Made by a program: the position numbers and the translations under genes | Source of the DNA: Halopenitus malekzadehii | GTDB lineage: Archaea > Halobacteriota > Halobacteria > Halobacteriales > Haloferacaceae | Direction of reading: 5' to 3' | DNA length: 64,000 bases | Assembly (NCBI RefSeq): GCF_900108505.1 | Contig: NZ_FNWU01000008.1 | Location: 1-64,000, forward strand | Notes under the pieces: generated by a model | What the model saw: only the letters and a program-made list of their open reading frames with translations | The model's database searches: none | What the model was told of the DNA's origin: nothing | Shown: one piece after another, positions 60,989 to 64,000 of the stretch | Layout: the number at the start of each line of letters is the position of its first letter | Numbering within the stretch: position 1 is the first letter of the stretch

Positions 60989-62476
60989 GTGTCTCGCTTC
61001 CACACAGGGCCCTCGGCCGGGATGTCGATCGACCCGTTCGGCGAGGCGGGGATCGAGGCCGTTCACGAGGCGTCGATCCGCGTCCTCGAGGAGCTCGGCA
61101 TCCAACTGGACCACGAGCGGGCCCGTGCGGTGCTGCGGGACCACGGGGCCGCGGTCACCGCGGACGACGTCGTCCGGATCCCGCGGGATCTCGTGGCCGA
61201 GGCGGTCAAGCAAGCGCCGGCATCGTTCACGCTCCACGCCCGGAACCCGGACCACGACGTCGTCGTGGGTGGCGAGGGACCGCCGGTCCGGGCTCCGAGC
61301 TACGGTCCCGCGACGATCCACACGGCGGCCGACGGGCGACGCGACGCCCGCCTCGCCGACTACGAACGGCTCACGCGGCTCGCGCAGGCGACCGACGTCA
61401 TCACCTGTGCGGGGTATCACCTCTGTCAACCTGCCGACGTCGACCGCAGCGATCGCCACCTCGCGATGCTCGATCGGTCGCTGACGCTGTCGGACAAGCC
61501 CGTTCTCGGGCCGACGTACGGCGCCGAGCGCGCCCGCGAGGGGCTCGAACTCGTGGGGATCGCGACCGACGATCCGGACCTGTCGCGACCGGTGGTCGCC
61601 GGGCTGATCAACACGGTGCCGCCGCGACGCATCGGGACGGACATGCTCGCGGGGTTGTTGGCCTATGCGGACCGTCGACAGCCGCTCGTGGTCTCCTCGT
61701 TCACGATGGCCGGCGCCTCCGGCCCGCCGACGTTGGCGGCCGCGATGGCGCAGGCGAACGCGGAGAACCTCGCGGCGATCACGCTGGCGCAGCTGGTGGC
61801 ACCGGGAACGCCGGTCGTCTACGGCGTTCCGTCGGCGGTCGTCGACGACCGGTACGGATCGCTGTCGATCGGCGGCCCCGAGTCCGCGCTGTTCGCCGCC
61901 TTCGCCGGCCGGATGGCGGCCCGCTACGGGCTGCCCTCCCGCGGCGGCGGAAGCCTCTCGGACGCCAAGCGGGTCGGCCACCAGAGCGGCTTCGAGTCGA
62001 CTCTCGTCGGCGCTGCAACCGCGCTCGGCGGGGTCGACTTCGTCCTCAACGCCGCGGGCATCCTCGAGTCCTACTCGGCCGTCTCCCCGGAGAAGTTCGT
62101 CCTCGATTGCGAGACGATCCGGGCGATCGACCGGCTTCGAGAGGGGATCAGGGTCGACGCGGAGACGCTCTCGCTCGACCGGCTCGCCGCGGTCGACCCC
62201 GGGGGACACTTCCTCGAGGACCTCGAGCCCGAGTCGGCGGCGAATCCGCGATTTTATCGGTCCGCCGTCGTCGACAAGCGGTCCCACGAGGCGTGGGCCG
62301 ACGACGGGGCGCGGACGGCGTTCGAGTCCGCGACCGATCGGGTCCGGACGCTGCAGGAGTCCTACGATCGGCCCCCGATGAACGAGGAAATCGCCCGCGA
62401 CGTGGCGGCGTACGTCGACGATCGGACCGATCTGGAGCCGATCGCGGCGACCGACGGCGAGCGAACGGGACGGTAG
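60989..62476 (+). CDS. MttB-family trimethylamine/betaine methyltransferase (non-pyrrolysine form)
   Basis: This is a 495-residue protein. It shows the MttB superfamily shape, EAVHEASIRVLEELGIQLDHERARAVL at the start, PSYGPATIHTAADGRR, the TIM-barrel run VVSSFTMAGASGPPTLAAAMAQANAENLAAITLAQLV and SDAKRVGHQSGFESTLVGAATALGG. No in-frame amber codon is present, so it is not a pyrrolysine enzyme. Non-Pyl members act on quaternary amines such as glycine betaine together with a corrinoid protein, but none is seen nearby. The start GTG 60989 fits a TATA-like box; ORF codons before it (TTG 60983) and ATG 61022 are alternatives. A 26-bp repeat reaches into the stop codon. Confidence 0.83.
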   Translation: MSRFHTGPSAGMSIDPFGEAGIEAVHEASIRVLEELGIQLDHERARAVLRDHGAAVTADDVVRIPRDLVAEAVKQAPASFTLHARNPDHDVVVGGEGPPVRAPSYGPATIHTAADGRRDARLADYERLTRLAQATDVITCAGYHLCQPADVDRSDRHLAMLDRSLTLSDKPVLGPTYGAERAREGLELVGIATDDPDLSRPVVAGLINTVPPRRIGTDMLAGLLAYADRRQPLVVSSFTMAGASGPPTLAAAMAQANAENLAAITLAQLVAPGTPVVYGVPSAVVDDRYGSLSIGGPESALFAAFAGRMAARYGLPSRGGGSLSDAKRVGHQSGFESTLVGAATALGGVDFVLNAAGILESYSAVSPEKFVLDCETIRAIDRLREGIRVDAETLSLDRLAAVDPGGHFLEDLEPESAANPRFYRSAVVDKRSHEAWADDGARTAFESATDRVRTLQESYDRPPMNEEIARDVAAYVDDRTDLEPIAATDGERTGR

Positions 62477-62532
62477 TCGGCGGCGAGCGAACGGGACGGT
62501 AGTCGGCGGCGAGCGAACGTGGCGGTAACCGG
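62455..62532. repeat. 26-bp tandem repeat, three copies, spanning the MttB-family stop codon
   Basis: The copies start at 62455, 62481 and 62507, sharing cggcgagcgaacgggacggt; the third is diverged. The first copy includes the last codons and the TAG of the methyltransferase gene, and the next two lie in the following intergenic DNA. Confidence 0.9.
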
Positions 62533-62563
62533 CGGATCGACGATCCGGATTCCGATGCGTGTG

Positions 62564-62571
62564 CTTATATA
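62564..62571 (+). promoter_or_regulatory. TATA box of the ArsR-type regulator gene
   Basis: cttatata sits about 27 bases before the ATG at 62595, typical for a leaderless transcript. Confidence 0.55.
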
Positions 62572-62594
62572 CGACGATCACTAACCTTACGTCA

Positions 62595-63296
62595 ATGGAC
62601 TCCGCGGTGTTGCTCGATCTCCTCGGCAACGAGAACCGTCGACGCATCCTCCGCCTGCTTTCGAAGAAGTCCTGTTACGTGACGGAGATCTCCGAATATC
62701 TGGGCGTCAGCCCGAAGGCCGTGATCGACCACCTCCGGAAGCTGGAGGAGGCCGGCCTCATCGAGTCGACGACCGACGAGAAACGCCGCAAGTACTTCCA
62801 CATCTCCCGCAGCCTCCGGCTCGAGGTCAACGTCTCACCGTACGGGTTCGGCGCCAAGAGCGCCTATCCGGCGAGTCCCGGGCTGGACATGTCGGGGCGG
62901 TGTCCCCACCTCTCGATCGAGATCGATCCCACGGAGCCGACGGCGTCGGAGGACGGAGCGACGGATCCCACGGCCATCGAGGAGTCGGCCGAGTTGGCCG
63001 ACCTCGCGATGGAATACGACCGGCTTCGGGATCTCGACCGGGAACTCTCGCTGGCACAACGATGGGTTCACGGCCGCATCGAGGCCGTTCTCTCGCGGAT
63101 CGACGACCGGTTCGGCCTCGACGCCGACAGCCAGTTCTACGTCGAGGTCATCGCTGCGGTGATCGAGACCGACGGGACGCCGGAGGCGGTCGCTTCCGAG
63201 GTCGGGACCTCGACGGACGTGATCGACGACGTCCTCTCCCGGCTCCACGGCGCCGGGTTGCTCTCGCGTGACGGCGATCGGTTCTCGGTTCGGTGA
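62595..63296 (+). CDS. ArsR/winged-helix transcriptional regulator
   Basis: This is a 233-residue regulator. The N-terminal winged helix (about residues 3-70) holds LLDLLGNENRRRILRLLSKKSCYVTEISEYLGVSPKAVIDHLRKLEEAGLI and KYFHISRSLRLEV, with no obvious metal-binding cysteines beyond one in KSCYV. A mid-region and a C-terminal second helical/HTH-like part (VIETDGTPEAVASEVGTSTDVIDDVLSRLHGAGLL) follow. It lies 118 bases after the MttB-family gene and may control it (inference). The ATG at 62595 was chosen for its TATA spacing. Confidence 0.85.
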   Translation: MDSAVLLDLLGNENRRRILRLLSKKSCYVTEISEYLGVSPKAVIDHLRKLEEAGLIESTTDEKRRKYFHISRSLRLEVNVSPYGFGAKSAYPASPGLDMSGRCPHLSIEIDPTEPTASEDGATDPTAIEESAELADLAMEYDRLRDLDRELSLAQRWVHGRIEAVLSRIDDRFGLDADSQFYVEVIAAVIETDGTPEAVASEVGTSTDVIDDVLSRLHGAGLLSRDGDRFSVR

Positions 63297-63312
63297 TCGC
63301 TCCGTCCGGTGA

Positions 63313-63780
63313 TCAGCCGCCGATATCGCGTGTGAGTCCGTCGCGGAGATCGCGGCCGAAGTAGTACCCGCCGATCGACAGGACCACGCCGAGCACCGCA
63401 CCGAATCCGGCGACGCCGACGCCGTACTCCCCCAGAAATCGGACCCCGACCGGGAGAAAGCCGACGGTGAGAAGCCCGAGAAGGGCCGTGGCCGCGCCGA
63501 TGAGGAGTCCAGCCAGCCCCGTCTCCAGGTACCGTCGGTCGGCGAGGACCGCGCCGAGCAGGAACGCCGTGCCGGCGATCCCGACCGCCCGGCCCAGGGT
63601 CCCCCCGACGATCGGAACCATCCCTCCGAGGAACCCGCCGACCGCAAGGGCGAGCGCGGCGACCGCGAAGGCACGCACGCCGAACAGCCGGCCGCGCATT
63701 CCGATCCGGGACCGGCCGCCCGCCGCCCCCCGTTCGTCGGTGCCCTCGGCTGGCGGATCGACGTCGATGGAGGTATCCAT
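63313..63780 (-). CDS. Membrane protein with about four helices
   Basis: This 155-residue protein begins MDTSIDVDPPAEGTDERGAAGG with a disordered acidic start and four hydrophobic segments (about residues 38-55, 60-80, 90-110, 120-140). It ends FGRDLRDGLTRDIGG. It converges with the regulator gene. An upstream in-frame ATG exists but would add residues unlike a membrane protein. The function is unknown. Confidence 0.6.
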   Translation of the reverse strand: MDTSIDVDPPAEGTDERGAAGGRSRIGMRGRLFGVRAFAVAALALAVGGFLGGMVPIVGGTLGRAVGIAGTAFLLGAVLADRRYLETGLAGLLIGAATALLGLLTVGFLPVGVRFLGEYGVGVAGFGAVLGVVLSIGGYYFGRDLRDGLTRDIGG

Positions 63781-63905
63781 ACGTCCGGTTCGGCCGGTAT
63801 CGTCTTGGCTCTTGTGCCGGGCGAGCGACGCGGTGGCCATATGCACGTCGGACCCCAGCACCCGGCGATCGCGCCGGTGTCACGTCGTCGCCCGGTCCGA
63901 CACCC

Positions 63906-64000
63906 TCAGTCGGTCGTCAACCGGAGCGTCGTCTCGGCGAACGTTCGCGCGCCGGTGACACAGTCCTCCCAGGACGTGAACTCCGCTTCATTGTGGGTGT
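63906..64000 (-). CDS. M20-type peptidase/deacylase, C-terminal end (5' end outside window)
   Basis: The minus strand reads HNEAEFTSWEDCVTGARTFAETTLRLTTD before the TGA at 63908-63906. This is the end of a zinc-dependent M20 peptidase such as a desuccinylase or acetylornithine deacetylase (the HNEAEF motif). Only about 31 residues are seen, so the precise function is not fixed. Confidence 0.55.
   Translation of the reverse strand, partial: THNEAEFTSWEDCVTGARTFAETTLRLTTD

Noticed and set aside
60989-62476. Pyrrolysine-containing methyltransferase
   Set aside because: No in-frame TAG before the final stop, and no pyl genes in the window.
60959-62647. 560-codon minus-strand ORF
   Set aside because: Antisense to the MttB-family gene; Arg-rich shadow typical of high-GC DNA.

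Overview
The window is chromosomal DNA from a halophilic archaeon of the Halobacteria, most like Halorubrum or a close relative (genus is inference). The signs are high GC, strongly acidic proteins, mostly leaderless genes with TATA-like boxes about 26 bases before the start codon, and archaeal-type Cbf5, RadB, SecF/SecD, RNase P RNA, bat-type HTH regulators, a FolC-FolP fusion and a PitA (chlorite dismutase-like/ABM) protein. The left end clips an IS6-family transposase. There is no phage, integrase, plasmid origin or CRISPR array. The only other mobile trace is a structured element at about 24.08-24.16 kb that resembles the right end (omega-RNA scaffold) of an IS200/IS605 TnpB element, with no tnpB.

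Layout. 0-9 kb: transposase end, small membrane protein, tRNA-Pro(GGG), cbf5 and cmk, pitA, an orphan peptide-binding lipoprotein overlapping a PAP2 phosphatase gene, and a large membrane protein. 9-20 kb: class V aminotransferase, DsbA-like protein, mutS, uracil-DNA glycosylase, prs, a putative beta-propeller protein, several small membrane proteins and a HerA-type ATPase. 20-33 kb: UspA, KaiC-like ATPase, nadK-rnhB, the TnpB-like scar, secF-secD, RNase P RNA, a NOG1-like GTPase, a MoaD/SAMP-like protein ending in Cys-Cys, a SIMPL lipoprotein, a DUF389 protein and radB. 33-37 kb: a CBS/HPF-like fusion, two bat-type HTH regulators and a large acidic protein with a possible HTH.

37-63 kb is the most coherent part. 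It holds a DmdA-like tetrahydrofolate methyltransferase, a MetF-type methylene-THF reductase, two BCCT betaine-type transporters, EtfB-EtfA next to a dimethylglycine/sarcosine dehydrogenase-like flavoprotein with a GcvT half, a FolC-FolP fusion, formate-THF ligase, and an MttB-family methyltransferase next to an ArsR-type regulator. Read together, these suggest uptake of methylated osmolytes (betaine or sulfonium type), stepwise demethylation onto tetrahydrofolate, electron transfer through ETF, and oxidation of the C1 units to formate with ATP recovery by formate-THF ligase. The individual families are recognised from sequence. The joint pathway is inference, and no corrinoid protein, corrinoid:THF methyltransferase or FolD is in the window.

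Short tandem repeats (9, 16, 18, 23, 24 and 26 bp units) recur. Five of the six lie in intergenic DNA or at a gene end, and two of those flank genes of the C1 block.
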